Assembly: GCF_000271405.2 (NCBI RefSeq)
Contig: NC_018081.1
Coordinates: 2,586,912 to 2,650,911, forward strand
Direction of reading: 5' to 3'
Length of the DNA: 64,000 nucleotides
From: Enterococcus hirae ATCC 9790
Lineage (GTDB): Bacteria > Bacillota > Bacilli > Lactobacillales > Enterococcaceae
The notes below the pieces were generated by a model, which had not been told where the DNA came from, searched no databases, and was given only the letters and a program-made list of their open reading frames with translations. Of the stretch, positions 1-11,612 are shown in pieces (position 1 is the stretch's first letter; each line of letters opens with the position of its first letter). The position numbers and the translations under genes are program-made.

Positions 1-517
1 GTTCTTTTTTCAGGGTTAGTCCAGTTGGAATATCGTTATCAAGATGTGAAAGCAGCTCTTTTTTATCAAGCGAATGATTATTGATTTTTCGTTGCAAAAA
101 ATTGTCCACTGACAAGCTACCGGTAGATGAAAACAATGTATTTGGTTTTTCTTTGTAGTAAAGATAAATTTCCTCAACAAAATCATTACTTAGCTTATAT
201 TGTTGCAAGCTAAGCTGTCCTTCACGAGCATAATAACTATGGGAAAGCCTTCCAGGTGAAAGATTAGTGTTATAAGGAATATGTTGAGTGATATTATCCA
301 ATTGCAAAAACTTATTTTCAGATGAGTACTTCAATTGGAGTAACTGATTTTTGGCTGTCAAAACAACTTGCTGATTAATGCTTTCTTTAGCCGTATGAAA
401 CCAAATTAACGATACCATAAAAAATGGCACTAGAAAGACAAAAAGATAAGATAAAATCGACTTAGAAAGCTGTCTGTGCTGTTTATTTTTCCCGTTAGTA
501 GCAACTTCTCGTACCAT
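1..517 (-). CDS. Membrane-anchored sensor/regulator, N-terminal part only
   Basis: The reading frame is open from the ATG at 517 to the window edge (172 codons) and the rest lies outside. An AGGAGG-type RBS sits at about 521-529. The N-terminus is basic, then one hydrophobic segment at about residues 22-44, then a polar, Gln/Ser/Asn-rich region that looks extracellular. This layout is typical of membrane-type AraC regulators and of YesM-like histidine kinases; the DNA-binding or kinase part is not visible, so I cannot choose. It is divergent from a DeoR regulator across a control region with cre-like sites, which suggests carbohydrate sensing. The function is inferred. Confidence 0.6.
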   Translation of the reverse strand, partial: MVREVATNGKNKQHRQLSKSILSYLFVFLVPFFMVSLIWFHTAKESINQQVVLTAKNQLLQLKYSSENKFLQLDNITQHIPYNTNLSPGRLSHSYYAREGQLSLQQYKLSNDFVEEIYLYYKEKPNTLFSSTGSLSVDNFLQRKINNHSLDKKELLSHLDNDIPTGLTLKKE

Positions 518-827
518 ATGTCCCTCCTTGATTCTTTAGCTAATCCTGTCGTGTTATCTAGGGCTTTAGTTATAAATAGCAACTTTTCATTTCTATAATT
601 ACTCCTCACAATTCCATCCGCACTGGTCAATGAATAGATATCTACAGGCTGCTGATCCCGATGAAAATACCTAAAAAAGCTGATCCATCAACTTCATAGA
701 ACCATTTTCATTATCCTGACACCCCAGCTTTTTGCCGCCACATTTTATTTACATATATCACAAATCTAATTTTTATCTGTTATTCTTCCATCGTTTCCTT
801 TTATTCCAACGTATGTATGCCTCGATT

Positions 828-959
828 ATAAAGCGCTTTCTAAACAAAGGAAATCCTTGCTTAAAATTTTGATCATTGTTCAAAAATTAGCAAGATTTTT
901 GTTCAACTCATTCATTTTTATTCAAAAGCATTTTATTCGCAAAAAGAAAGCGCTATAAT
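828..959. promoter_or_regulatory. Divergent control region with cre-like sites and TTCAA repeats
   Basis: A palindromic AAAGCGCTTT core at 829-840 and a second half-palindromic AAAGCGCT at 947-954 resemble CcpA cre sites. The second overlaps a TATAAT -10 box at 954-959 that would serve the DeoR gene. Between them are three GTTCAA/ATTCAA boxes at 878, 901 and 920, which could be operator half-sites. CcpA control is inferred from sequence likeness only. Confidence 0.45.
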
Positions 960-982
960 AAAAGAAAAACTTGGAGAAAAAA

Positions 983-1750
983 ATGGAGACTAGACGTACA
1001 AGCGATCTTTTAAGCTATTTGGTAAAAAAGAAACAAGCAACTTCCAAAGAACTTTGTACTCACCTTCACTGTAGTATAAGTACACTTCGCAGAGAATTAC
1101 TTGAGCTAGAAAAACGAAAATTGATCCGCAGAACTTGGGGCGGAGCGATCTTGAACGAAACGACAAACATGGAATATACTTATCTTCAAAGAGAAGCCAG
1201 TAATATCCCGGAAAAAAAGATCATCAGTGAATTAGCACGAGATTTTATTGCACCAGGTATGTGTATTTTTTTAGATTCCAGCAGTACGGTTCTACACCTT
1301 ATTCCACTACTTGTTAAGATACCTAACTTAATTATCATTACCAATGGTTTGCGTACAGCTTTAAAGTTAAGTGAATGTCAGAACGAATCTTTAAAAATTT
1401 ATTTGACTGGCGGTGAAGTCAAACTTAATGCTAGTACAGTTATTTCAAATACACTTGATCCCATTACCAGTTCCTTTCGTTTCAATGCTGCCTTTTTATC
1501 TTGTCGCGGGCTCGACCATGAAGGGATTTATGAAGCAAACTTCAATCAAGCACAAATCAAAAAAGAAATGATGAATAAAGCACAAGAGATTGTTTTATTG
1601 GCTGACGAAACGAAATTTGACTCTACTCATTTTTTCAAGATAGGTGATTATTATGATTATGATGCGATTGTTACCAATAAAAAACCGCCTAAGATTTATC
1701 ATAGAATCATTGAAAAAAATGACATTCACTTGGTGTATCCCACTGAATGA
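983..1750 (+). CDS. DeoR/GlpR-family transcriptional regulator
   Basis: The protein has 255 residues. It has an N-terminal DeoR winged helix (about residues 5-58, with a CSISTLRRELLELEKR recognition region and the TWGGAI hinge), then the DeoRC sugar-phosphate sensor domain with LDSSST, ITNG and TGGEVK motifs. Such regulators usually repress a sugar catabolic operon and respond to a phosphorylated sugar. A TTG at 971 would add four residues, but the GGAG at 973-976 lies inside that extension and is well spaced for the ATG at 983, so I chose 983. No sugar operon follows it here; its target may be the divergent gene at the left edge or may lie outside the window. Confidence 0.88.
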   Translation: METRRTSDLLSYLVKKKQATSKELCTHLHCSISTLRRELLELEKRKLIRRTWGGAILNETTNMEYTYLQREASNIPEKKIISELARDFIAPGMCIFLDSSSTVLHLIPLLVKIPNLIIITNGLRTALKLSECQNESLKIYLTGGEVKLNASTVISNTLDPITSSFRFNAAFLSCRGLDHEGIYEANFNQAQIKKEMMNKAQEIVLLADETKFDSTHFFKIGDYYDYDAIVTNKKPPKIYHRIIEKNDIHLVYPTE

Positions 1751-1796
1751 GAAATATAAATGGACAAAAAACGATTGGAGCATCCAATATTTCTCA
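1748..1796 (+). terminator. Probable terminator of the DeoR gene
   Basis: TGAGAAATAT at 1748-1757 pairs with ATATTTCTCA at 1787-1796, and an inner TGGA/TCCA pair extends the stem. The downstream U-tract is weak (TTGTCC), so this is only a moderate call. The rest of 1797-2100 holds another hairpin (GTGACTG/CAGTCAC, about 2056-2081) and no gene that I trust. Confidence 0.45.
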
Positions 1797-2104
1797 TTGT
1801 CCAACTTGTTGATAGAACTTTTGCAACCAGCCAAATAAACGCCCTTGTTACTCACCCTTTTTCTTCTCAAAAAGCAGGTGAATCAAACAGCACTTATTTG
1901 CTTCATCAAAAGAAACAGCACACCTACATCAAGCTATTGGTTGACCTGAAATCACAGATCCTCAAACAAGACAATCCGCTATAAAAAGTGTTTTGGTATC
2001 ACTAAAAAATGAACATACAGTATTGAGGCCATTGCTTAATTGTCTCTATCATTTATGTGACTGGAGGATTCTTCAGTCACATTTTCGTGCGCTTTGTGCG
2101 AAAC

Positions 2105-2151
2105 AAAAAATCTGAGACAGAATATGATTCATTCTGACCCAGATTTGATTT
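2105..2151. repeat. Dispersed terminator-type repeat, copy 1
   Basis: This is an imperfect palindrome, AAAAAATCTGAGACAGAAT facing ATTCTGACCCAGATTT. On the minus strand it ends in a U-tract just past pflA, so it works as the pflA terminator. Near-identical copies are at 36532-36575 and 47781-47827. Confidence 0.7.
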
Positions 2152-2162
2152 TACACAGCTAC

Positions 2163-2930
2163 TCAGTTCTTATTGCTGAGATATCCTCGATAGTCTTCTG
2201 TGTGAAGTAGTCGTTTGGCATTCTCGACTCTTTCTTTTGTTGGCGGTTCAATACCTTCTAGTGGATAATCTAAGCCAAGTGTTTCCCACTTATATTTCCC
2301 CATCGTATGGTAAGGTAGAATCTCTACTTTAGCTACATTGTTCAATGTCTTGATAAAGTCATCTAGCCGAATCAAGTATTCATCATAGTCACTGCGTTCA
2401 GGAACTAATACGTGTCTGATCCACACTGGCTTATTGATTTCAGAAAGATATTGCGCCATCTCCAGAATATTTTCATTATCCCAACGTGTTAACTTTTTAT
2501 GCTCTTCGTTGTCGATGTGTTTGATATCAAACAGTAACAATTCAGTATACTTCATCAATTCTTGAAAACGAGAAAAGAATGGTTCGTCACGCGTGAAAGG
2601 CTTCCCACAAGTATCTAGCGTAGTATGCATACCACGCTCTTTCGCTTTCTTGAACAGTTCGATCAAAAAATCGATCTGTAATAAAGGTTCGCCTCCACTA
2701 ACAGTGATACCGCCTTCTGAACCCCAATAGGAACGATAGCGCTCTGCTTGGTCTAATAGTTCATCCGCCGTATATTCTTTTCCTCCGCCTATATTCCATG
2801 TATCAGGATTATGACAAAATTCACAACGCATGCGACAACCTTGCATAAAAACGACGAATCTAACGCCTGGTCCATCTACAGAACCAAACGTTTCGATCGA
2901 ATGAACATAGCCAATTGTTTTTTCTTCCAT
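2163..2930 (-). CDS. pflA: Pyruvate formate-lyase activating enzyme (radical SAM)
   Basis: PflA uses S-adenosylmethionine and a [4Fe-4S] cluster to install the glycyl radical on PflB. The 255-residue protein has the CRMRCEFC cluster motif (CxxxCxxC) near residue 30, the GGI/SGGEP SAM-binding region and a full-length radical SAM barrel. A GTG at 2939 is possible, but the AGAAGTGATC just upstream of the ATG at 2930 closely matches the anti-SD complement, so I chose 2930. It follows pflB on the same strand across a 151-base gap containing a hairpin, so it is probably expressed at a lower level by partial readthrough. Confidence 0.95.
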   Translation of the reverse strand: MEEKTIGYVHSIETFGSVDGPGVRFVVFMQGCRMRCEFCHNPDTWNIGGGKEYTADELLDQAERYRSYWGSEGGITVSGGEPLLQIDFLIELFKKAKERGMHTTLDTCGKPFTRDEPFFSRFQELMKYTELLLFDIKHIDNEEHKKLTRWDNENILEMAQYLSEINKPVWIRHVLVPERSDYDEYLIRLDDFIKTLNNVAKVEILPYHTMGKYKWETLGLDYPLEGIEPPTKERVENAKRLLHTEDYRGYLSNKN

Positions 2931-3003
2931 AAGGATCACTTCTTTTCTTTGATTTCATTTTATTTCAAAAGACACTTGAATCAACCGATTGCTAGGAAAA
3001 GAC

Positions 3004-3030
3004 GAGGGCAAAGACCTCCGCCTTGCCCTC
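3004..3030 (-). terminator. Hairpin between pflB and pflA
   Basis: GAGGGCAA at 3004-3011 pairs with TTGCCCTC at 3023-3030 and on the minus strand is followed by GTCTTTTCC. It can act as a leaky terminator or an mRNA stabiliser after pflB, lowering pflA relative to pflB. The effect is inferred. Confidence 0.5.
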
Positions 3031-3081
3031 AACCTTTTTCAATCGTTCTTTTTAATGATAGATCGTATTATTTATTCCGCT

Positions 3082-5313
3082 TTACATTCTATCGTGTGAT
3101 GTTCTCATCAATACGTCTAATTGTTGTTCTCTCGTTAGATCACGGAATTTAACAGCATAACCTGAGACACGGATCGTCAAGTTAGGGTATTTCATTGGAT
3201 TTTCCATAGCATCACGTAATAGATCATTACTAAATACATTGACGTTCAAATGGTACGCTCCTTTAGAGAAGTAACCATCTAATACATTACGCAAGTTGCC
3301 GATACGTGTTTCTTCATCTTTTCCAAGACCGGAAGGATTGATCGTTTGCGTATTAGAGATCCCGTCACGTGCATACCCATAATTGATTTTAGCAGTTGAG
3401 TTAAGACTTGCCAACAATCCATTTTGTTCTGCATTGTAACTTGGGTTTGCCCCAGGAGCAAGAGGTTTACCTGCTTCACGTCCATCAGGTGTGTTACCAG
3501 TGTTTTTACCATAAACCACGTTTGATGTGATTGTTAATAATGACGTTGTTGGTGTGGAGTTACGGTATGTTTTATGACGTTTGATTTGTGTCATAAAGTA
3601 TTCTAAGATCCATTCTGCTAACTCATCTGCTGCATCATCGTCATTTCCGTATTTAGGGAAGTCGCCAGTTACTTCGAAATCAACGGCAATTCCTTTTTCG
3701 TTACGGATTGGTTTCACATCTGCATATTTGATTGCTGACAAGCTATCCGCTGCATGAGAGATTCCAGCAATCCCTGTTGCAAATGTACGTTTCAAATCTG
3801 AATCCATCAATGCCAGTTGAGCTGCTTCATAAGAATATTTATCATGCATATAATGGATGATGTTTAATGTATTCACATATAACTCAGCTAACCAGTCCAT
3901 CACATTCATAAATTTGTGTTTTACTTCTTCAAAGTCTAATACATCAGCTGTGATTGGACGATATTCAGGAGCAACTTGGGCACCAGTTACTTCATCAACC
4001 CCACCGTTGATTGCGTATAATAATGCTTTTGCTAAGTTCGCACGAGCCCCGAAGAACTGCATATCTTTTCCAACAACTGTTCCAGATACGCAACATGCAA
4101 TAGCGCAATCATCTGAACCCCATTGTTCGCGAAGAAGATTGTCATTTTCAAATTGGATAGATGAGCTTTCGATCGCAATTTTACTTGCATAAGTTCTGAA
4201 GCCTTCTGGTAAATGTTCTGAATATAAAACTGTTAAGTTTGGTTCAGGAGAAGGACCCATGTTAGTCAATGTGTGCAATAGACGGAAATCATTCTTAGTT
4301 ACTAATGAGCGTCCATCTAAGCCCATTCCAGCGATTGAAAGAGTCGCCCAGATTGGGAATCCTGAGAATAATTGATTGTATTCTGGTGTACGGGCAAATT
4401 TCACCATACGTAATTTCATGACTAAGTGATCGATCAATTCTTGTGCTTCTTGTTCGGTGATCACGCCATTATCTAAGTCACGTTGGATATAGATATCTAG
4501 GAAAGCAGAGATACGTCCGATTGACATTGCTGCACCATTTTGTGATTTGATGGCTGCTAAATAACCGAAGTATAACCATTGTACTGCTTCTTTTGCATTA
4601 GCAGCTGGTTTAGAGATATCATAGCCATATTTTGCAGCCATTTCTTTCATTTGTGCTAAAGCACGATATTGTTCTGTGATTTCTTCACGAAGACGAATGA
4701 CTTCTTCATCCATTGTATGGAAACCTGTCATATCATGGTCTTTTTTCTTTTGTTCCATCAAATAGTCAATACCATACAATGCGATACGACGGTAGTCACC
4801 AATGATTCGTCCACGTCCATAAGCATCTGGAAGGCCTGTAATGATTTTGTTTTTACGTGCTGCACGCATTTCAGCTGTATAGGCATCAAATACACCTTGG
4901 TTATGTGTTTTACGCCAATCGCTAAAGATATGTGTCAACTCATCATTAGGTGTGTAACCATTACTTGTTAATGCATTGTTAGCCATATTGATACCACCAA
5001 ATGGCATAAATGCTTGTTTCAATGGTTTATCTGTTTGTAAACCAACGATTTTTTCAAGATCTTTGTCTAAATAACCTGCATCATGTGAGGTAATCGTTGA
5101 AACGATTTCTGTGTCCATGTCATAAACGCCATTGCGTTCAAATTGAATATCATTTAGTTTTTGTAATTCTGCCCAAAGCTTTTCTGTTGCTTCAGTTGGT
5201 TTTTCTAAAAAGCTGTCGTCTCCACGGTATTCAGTGTAGTTATTTTGGATGAAGTCTCTTGTATCTACGCCTTCTTTCCATTTCGTTCCTTTAAATCCAT
5301 TCCATTGCTCCAT
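3082..5313 (-). CDS. pflB: Formate C-acetyltransferase (pyruvate formate-lyase)
   Basis: PflB converts pyruvate and CoA to acetyl-CoA and formate in anaerobic mixed-acid fermentation. The 743-residue protein shows the adjacent active-site cysteines in IACCVSG (middle of the protein) and the C-terminal glycyl-radical loop RVSGYAV, where Gly is radicalised by PflA. The length matches the family. The ATG at 5313 is preceded by a clear GGAGGT. A sigma-A-type promoter lies at 5362-5389. The gene is followed by pflA on the same strand. Confidence 0.97.
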   Translation of the reverse strand: MEQWNGFKGTKWKEGVDTRDFIQNNYTEYRGDDSFLEKPTEATEKLWAELQKLNDIQFERNGVYDMDTEIVSTITSHDAGYLDKDLEKIVGLQTDKPLKQAFMPFGGINMANNALTSNGYTPNDELTHIFSDWRKTHNQGVFDAYTAEMRAARKNKIITGLPDAYGRGRIIGDYRRIALYGIDYLMEQKKKDHDMTGFHTMDEEVIRLREEITEQYRALAQMKEMAAKYGYDISKPAANAKEAVQWLYFGYLAAIKSQNGAAMSIGRISAFLDIYIQRDLDNGVITEQEAQELIDHLVMKLRMVKFARTPEYNQLFSGFPIWATLSIAGMGLDGRSLVTKNDFRLLHTLTNMGPSPEPNLTVLYSEHLPEGFRTYASKIAIESSSIQFENDNLLREQWGSDDCAIACCVSGTVVGKDMQFFGARANLAKALLYAINGGVDEVTGAQVAPEYRPITADVLDFEEVKHKFMNVMDWLAELYVNTLNIIHYMHDKYSYEAAQLALMDSDLKRTFATGIAGISHAADSLSAIKYADVKPIRNEKGIAVDFEVTGDFPKYGNDDDAADELAEWILEYFMTQIKRHKTYRNSTPTTSLLTITSNVVYGKNTGNTPDGREAGKPLAPGANPSYNAEQNGLLASLNSTAKINYGYARDGISNTQTINPSGLGKDEETRIGNLRNVLDGYFSKGAYHLNVNVFSNDLLRDAMENPMKYPNLTIRVSGYAVKFRDLTREQQLDVLMRTSHDRM

Positions 5314-5361
5314 TGTATGGACCTCCCGTTATCTGTTTTATGTAACAGTTTTTACGTGATT

Positions 5362-5389
5362 AGTATAACACAGACGAGCATCTTTGCAA
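5362..5389 (-). promoter_or_regulatory. Promoter of pflB
   Basis: On the minus strand, TTGCAA (5384-5389) and TATACT (5362-5367) are 16 bases apart, about 45 bases upstream of the pflB RBS. I did not find a convincing Rex or FNR-type palindrome near it. Confidence 0.6.
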
Positions 5390-5530
5390 GGGTTTTCTTG
5401 TTTTTTATTTAACAAAAGATGGCGTTTTTATTCGCTTATATCAACAAACGCTAATATACCAAGATTTAGCAATTGTGAACACTTTCATATTTTTTATCTT
5501 AATATTTATAATTTTTTAATAATCAGAAAA

Positions 5531-5569
5531 AAGAAGGTAGTTCTGTATTAAAACAGATCTACCTTCTTT
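5531..5569 (-). terminator. Terminator of parE-parC
   Basis: AAGAAGGTAG..CTGT pairs with ACAG..CTACCTTCTT across a short loop, flanked by A- and T-rich tracts on both sides. It lies 18 bases past the parC stop and could work in both directions. Confidence 0.85.
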
Positions 5570-5586
5570 CAAAAAAACTATAACAG

Positions 5587-8037
5587 TTAATCGGTAATGG
5601 CTACTTCAGGTGGCTCAATGACTTTGATCACTTCGCCACCTTTTTTCTCGTCAACTGCAAATGAGCCATTAGAGGTTCGATCGCCAATCGGATAATCCGT
5701 TGGGTCAATCATTAGCTCTTGACCTTTTTGATTGATGATCATTATTTCTTTGGCGTTTCCTTCAGACATATGAATAACTCGATGTGGGTTTTTCTTTAGT
5801 TCACGTAGAACCGTAACACCACGTTTTGCTCGAGAGGTTTGACTAATTTCTTGCGCAAGCATCCGTTTTACCGCACCACGTTGAGTGACGATGATGATTG
5901 GCGTATCTCCTTCTGTCAAAACGAGTAACCCGTTAACGACAGTATCTTCGTCTTTGAGGTTGATTGAACGAACGCCAGCAGCTTTTGCTCCTACCACAGG
6001 TACTTCTTCTAATGGATATCGTAACCCCATCCCTTGGTAGGTGACTAAAAAGAGATCTAAATCTGTTTGACCTTCTACCAAGTAAGACGCAACTAATTCA
6101 TCATCGTCACTTTTGAGTTTCATGCCACTTAACGGACGACTCTTATAAGTACGCCATGGTTCAAATTCAGTCATTCGAGTTTGTTTTACCCAGCCATTTT
6201 TACTGATGAAGACCAATGTTTTTTCTGCTTCGATTTTTTTGTATGGAAAAACAGCTAGAATCGATTCATCAACCGAAAGATTGACAATCGTTTGTGAAAT
6301 ATGTTCTCCAGCATCTTTCCATTTTAAATCTGGCAATTCATGGACAGGACGATAAATGACATTTGCCTTATTGGTGATCAACAACACATGATCCAAGGTA
6401 TTTAGTTCACCAGAATACAAGAGATAGTCCCCTTCTCTCATGCCGATTTCCTCTGGTTTAGAAGCACTATATGAACGTAGACTAGTCCGTTTCACATAAC
6501 CTTCCTTCGTTACGCTGACAATCACATCTTCTTGTGCTACTAACACTTTTGTATCAATTTTGATTTCTTCGATTTCGTCTTCAATTGTCGTTAAACGTGC
6601 ATTAGCATACTTTTTCTTGACCTCACGAAGTTCTTTCTTCATGACTGAGAATAATTCTTTATCATTAGATAGAATTTTGTTTAATTCAGTGATTTGTGCT
6701 ATTAAGCTTTCTGATTCTTTACGTAATTCCGTAATATCCGTATTTGTTAGACGATATAGTTGCAACGTCACGATTGCTTCAGCTTGTTCTTCCGTAAACT
6801 GAAAAACTTCGACTAAATTTTGCTTCGCGTTTTTCTTATCTTTACTTTCTCGAATCGTGGCAATGACTTCATCCAAGATCGACAAAGCTTTCATTAAACC
6901 TTCTACGATATGCTGGCGCTTTTGTGCTTTTTCTAAATCAAATTGACTTCGTTTCGTGATTACTTGTTTTCGATGATCAATATAACTACTTAAAATATCT
7001 TTTAACCCCACTTGATGCGGTGTCATGTGATCAATAGCTACCATATTGAAGTTGTAATTGATTTGTAGTTCAGTATTTTTAAACAGGTAATTGAGGATAC
7101 CTTGTGCGTTAGCATCTTTTTTCAATTCAACCACGATCTGTAATCCAGTGCGGTCACTTTCATCTCTAACTTCAGCAATGCCATCGATTTTTTTATTTAA
7201 ACGGATTTCATCCATTTTCTTCACTAATGTGGCTTTATTTACTTCATAAGGGATCTCGGAAATCACGATTTGCTGCTTGTTCCCTTTAATCGCTTCAATT
7301 TTAGTCTTTGATCGCAGAATGACTTTTCCACGTCCAGTTTCATAAGCTTTTTTGATCTCTGCTTTTCCTTGTAAGATTCCCCCAGTAGGAAAATCAGGAC
7401 CAGGGATATAATCCATTAGTTTCTCTAAACTCGCTTGGGGATGATCAATGAGGTAAATCGTACCATCAATGACTTCTGCTAAGTTATGGGTAGGGATCTC
7501 CGTAGCATAACCAGCGGAAATTCCCGTTGAACCATTGACTAATAGGTTTGGATATCTCGCTGGCAACACAGTTGGTTCTTTTTCAGTATCATCAAAGTTC
7601 CATACAAGATCAACCGTATTTTTTTCAATATCTGCCAACATTTCACCACTCAATTGGGAGAGCCGTGCTTCTGTATAACGCATAGCAGCTGGTGGGTCAC
7701 CATCCATACTACCGTTATTTCCGTGCATCTCTATAAGTACTTCTCTTAGCTTCCAATCCTGACTCATCCGAACCATGGCTTCATAAATACTACTGTCCCC
7801 ATGAGGATGATAATTCCCCATGATATTTCCGACAGATTTGGCAGATTTACGGAATCCTTTATCAAAAGTATTGCCATCTTTATTCATCGCAAATAAAATT
7901 CGTCTTTGAACGGGTTTCAATCCATCTCGGATGTCTGGCAATGCTCTTTCTTGAATAATATATTTTGAGTAACGTCCAAAGCGGTCACCCATCACTTCTT
8001 CTAGGGTTAGTTCTTGGACTTCTTGACGTTCTTCCAT
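5587..8037 (-). CDS. parC: DNA topoisomerase IV subunit A
   Basis: ParC is the breakage-reunion subunit of topoisomerase IV, which decatenates daughter chromosomes. The 816-residue protein has the N-terminal winged-helix core with catalytic Tyr121 (in AAMRYTEARLS), the quinolone-resistance region NYHPHGDSSIYEAM and a C-terminal beta-pinwheel built of repeated blades. Ser82 and Glu86 (E. coli Ser80 and Glu84) are the wild-type residues. It starts 11 bases after parE and is surely co-transcribed. The SSIYEAM motif and the pairing with a 674-residue ParE favour ParC over GyrA. Confidence 0.96.
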   Translation of the reverse strand: MEERQEVQELTLEEVMGDRFGRYSKYIIQERALPDIRDGLKPVQRRILFAMNKDGNTFDKGFRKSAKSVGNIMGNYHPHGDSSIYEAMVRMSQDWKLREVLIEMHGNNGSMDGDPPAAMRYTEARLSQLSGEMLADIEKNTVDLVWNFDDTEKEPTVLPARYPNLLVNGSTGISAGYATEIPTHNLAEVIDGTIYLIDHPQASLEKLMDYIPGPDFPTGGILQGKAEIKKAYETGRGKVILRSKTKIEAIKGNKQQIVISEIPYEVNKATLVKKMDEIRLNKKIDGIAEVRDESDRTGLQIVVELKKDANAQGILNYLFKNTELQINYNFNMVAIDHMTPHQVGLKDILSSYIDHRKQVITKRSQFDLEKAQKRQHIVEGLMKALSILDEVIATIRESKDKKNAKQNLVEVFQFTEEQAEAIVTLQLYRLTNTDITELRKESESLIAQITELNKILSNDKELFSVMKKELREVKKKYANARLTTIEDEIEEIKIDTKVLVAQEDVIVSVTKEGYVKRTSLRSYSASKPEEIGMREGDYLLYSGELNTLDHVLLITNKANVIYRPVHELPDLKWKDAGEHISQTIVNLSVDESILAVFPYKKIEAEKTLVFISKNGWVKQTRMTEFEPWRTYKSRPLSGMKLKSDDDELVASYLVEGQTDLDLFLVTYQGMGLRYPLEEVPVVGAKAAGVRSINLKDEDTVVNGLLVLTEGDTPIIIVTQRGAVKRMLAQEISQTSRAKRGVTVLRELKKNPHRVIHMSEGNAKEIMIINQKGQELMIDPTDYPIGDRTSNGSFAVDEKKGGEVIKVIEPPEVAITD

Positions 8038-8048
8038 TAGGTGACCTC

Positions 8049-10097
<2,049 letters not shown>

Positions 10098-10152
10098 TTA
10101 CGGTTAAAACCGCATCACGATAATCATACTAGAAATACGCATGAAAAAAAAG

Positions 10153-10191
10153 AGGTTAGGAAAGAATTAAAACTTAATTACTAACTAACCT
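10153..10191 (-). terminator. Terminator of the CoA-binding protein gene
   Basis: AGGTTAG at 10153-10159 pairs with CTAACCT at 10185-10191; on the minus strand the hairpin is followed by a run of eight or more U in the first dozen bases. It ends transcription before the parE promoter. Confidence 0.65.
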
Positions 10192-10272
10192 TTGAGAATA
10201 CCATCTTTTTTATTCTATTGTTCGCTTTTGTCTTGCCGATTAAATATTTCACGTTATTTAAAATGCAAACAT

Positions 10273-10707
10273 TTAGTTATCTTTTTCGTTCATATTGTTC
10301 CACTCGATTTTTATACAACGATCCATGATGATGTCTTTGCGATTTGCTGATTGAAGCTTGTTTGCTGCTTCTTCATTTGCGATACCTAATTGCGCCCAAA
10401 ATACTTTTGCTTGAGTCTGTAAAAAGTCAGCAGCTACCTCTGGCAAAAATTCACTACGCCGAAAAATATCCACGATATCGATCGGTTCTTGGATTTCCTG
10501 TAGCGATGCATAGACCTTTTCGCCTAAAATGATCTCTCCTGCTAATAATGGGTTCACTGGAATGATACGATATCCCCGTTCTTGCAGAAATCGAGCAATT
10601 TGGTAACTTGTTCGTTCTTCCTTGTTACTCAAACCAACAATTGCAATCGTTTTTGCTGTTTTTAAATAATCGAAGATTTTTTCTTGTGTTGGATTTTCAA
10701 ATGACAT
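10273..10707 (-). CDS. CoA-binding domain protein (YccU-like)
   Basis: This 144-residue single-domain Rossmann protein carries the signature KTIAIVGLSNKEERTSYQIARFLQERGYRIIPVNP of the CoA-binding family (the succinyl-CoA-synthetase-alpha-type nucleotide fold alone). No catalytic domain is attached, so a nucleotide or CoA-ligand sensing role is plausible but unproven. The start at 10707 has a GGGAG RBS. It is a single-gene unit, divergent from plsY. Confidence 0.85.
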   Translation of the reverse strand: MSFENPTQEKIFDYLKTAKTIAIVGLSNKEERTSYQIARFLQERGYRIIPVNPLLAGEIILGEKVYASLQEIQEPIDIVDIFRRSEFLPEVAADFLQTQAKVFWAQLGIANEEAANKLQSANRKDIIMDRCIKIEWNNMNEKDN

Positions 10708-10748
10708 AAATAATACTCCCTTTCCTTCACTCTTTCAAGTATTTCCAA

Positions 10749-10777
10749 TTGTTCACGTACTTTATTCATGATAAAAT
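10749..10777 (+). promoter_or_regulatory. Promoter of plsY
   Basis: TTGTTC (10749-10754) and TAAAAT (10772-10777) are 17 bases apart, about 33 bases upstream of the plsY ATG. Confidence 0.55.
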
Positions 10778-10810
10778 AAATATTAGTTTCAAATTGAAAG
10801 AGGTAGAACA

Positions 10811-11449
10811 ATGAAATTAATTTTATTATTGGTACTTGCCTATCTTCTAGGCTCGATTCCTTCGGGGGTTTGGATAGGTAAATTATTTTTCAAAAAAGAC
10901 ATCCGCCAACATGGTAGCGGAAATACTGGCACCACCAATACTTTTAGAGTTTTAGGAAAAACAGCAGGTACAATTGTGTTGTTCATGGATATCTTGAAAG
11001 GAACCTTGGCAACTTGCTTACCAGTTATTTTCCACGTTACAACCATTAATCCCCTATGGTTTGGTGTTTGTGCGATCTTAGGTCATACATTCCCTATTTT
11101 CGCTGGCTTCAAAGGAGGCAAAGCAGTTGCAACAAGTGCTGGAATGTTACTTGGATTCAATCCTCTATTTTTTATCTATTCCAGTATCATCTTCGTTGTT
11201 ACGCTCTTTTGTACTAGTATGGTAAGTTTAACAAGTATGATCAGTGCAACTTTGATCACTTTATCAACGATTATCCTTCCTTACATCGCACCTGGTATCT
11301 TACCTAAGCAAAACTGGCTATTGACGATCATTGCATTTTTAGTTTCTGCCTTTATTTTCTATCGCCATAAAGAGAATATCCTACGAATCAAAAACCATAC
11401 AGAAAGTCGTATCCCCTTCGGATTGAATAGTAGTAAGAAAAAAAATTGA
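10811..11449 (+). CDS. plsY: Acyl-phosphate:glycerol-3-phosphate acyltransferase
   Basis: PlsY transfers an acyl group from acyl-phosphate to sn-glycerol-3-phosphate in the first step of phospholipid synthesis, in the membrane. The 212-residue protein has about five to six membrane helices and the three PlsY motifs: [12 protein letters not shown] with the following [37 protein letters not shown], and the C-terminal [10 protein letters not shown]. It is preceded by AAGAGG. The gene is alone and ends at a strong terminator. Confidence 0.95.
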   Translation: MKLILLLVLAYLLGSIPSGVWIGKLFFKKDIRQHGSGNTGTTNTFRVLGKTAGTIVLFMDILKGTLATCLPVIFHVTTINPLWFGVCAILGHTFPIFAGFKGGKAVATSAGMLLGFNPLFFIYSSIIFVVTLFCTSMVSLTSMISATLITLSTIILPYIAPGILPKQNWLLTIIAFLVSAFIFYRHKENILRIKNHTESRIPFGLNSSKKKN

Positions 11450-11457
11450 CCTGAGAG

Positions 11458-11491
11458 AAAAACAGTTGACTAATCAGCCAACTGTTTTTTT
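11458..11491 (+). terminator. Terminator of plsY
   Basis: AACAGTTG pairs with CAACTGTT, followed by TTTTTTA. It lies 11 bases past the plsY stop. Confidence 0.85.
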
Positions 11492-11612
11492 AGCTTTTAA
11501 ATGATTGATTCGTTAAGAAGCGAAAAGAAACGATTAGCAAAATAAAGGGAACATGAATCATTATACCTGATTTCCTCTGATTAATTGAAATCAAACAACT
11601 TTAGGATAACCA

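Noticed and set aside
971..982. TTG at 971 as the DeoR start
   Set aside because: The GGAG within this extension is the RBS of the ATG at 983.
1760..1984. 74-codon plus-strand ORF
   Set aside because: It starts inside a terminator-like hairpin, has no RBS and no recognisable domain.
3279..3512. ORFs antisense or out of frame inside pflB, parC, rpsA and other large genes
   Set aside because: They are frame shadows of strongly conserved genes without their own RBS or domains.
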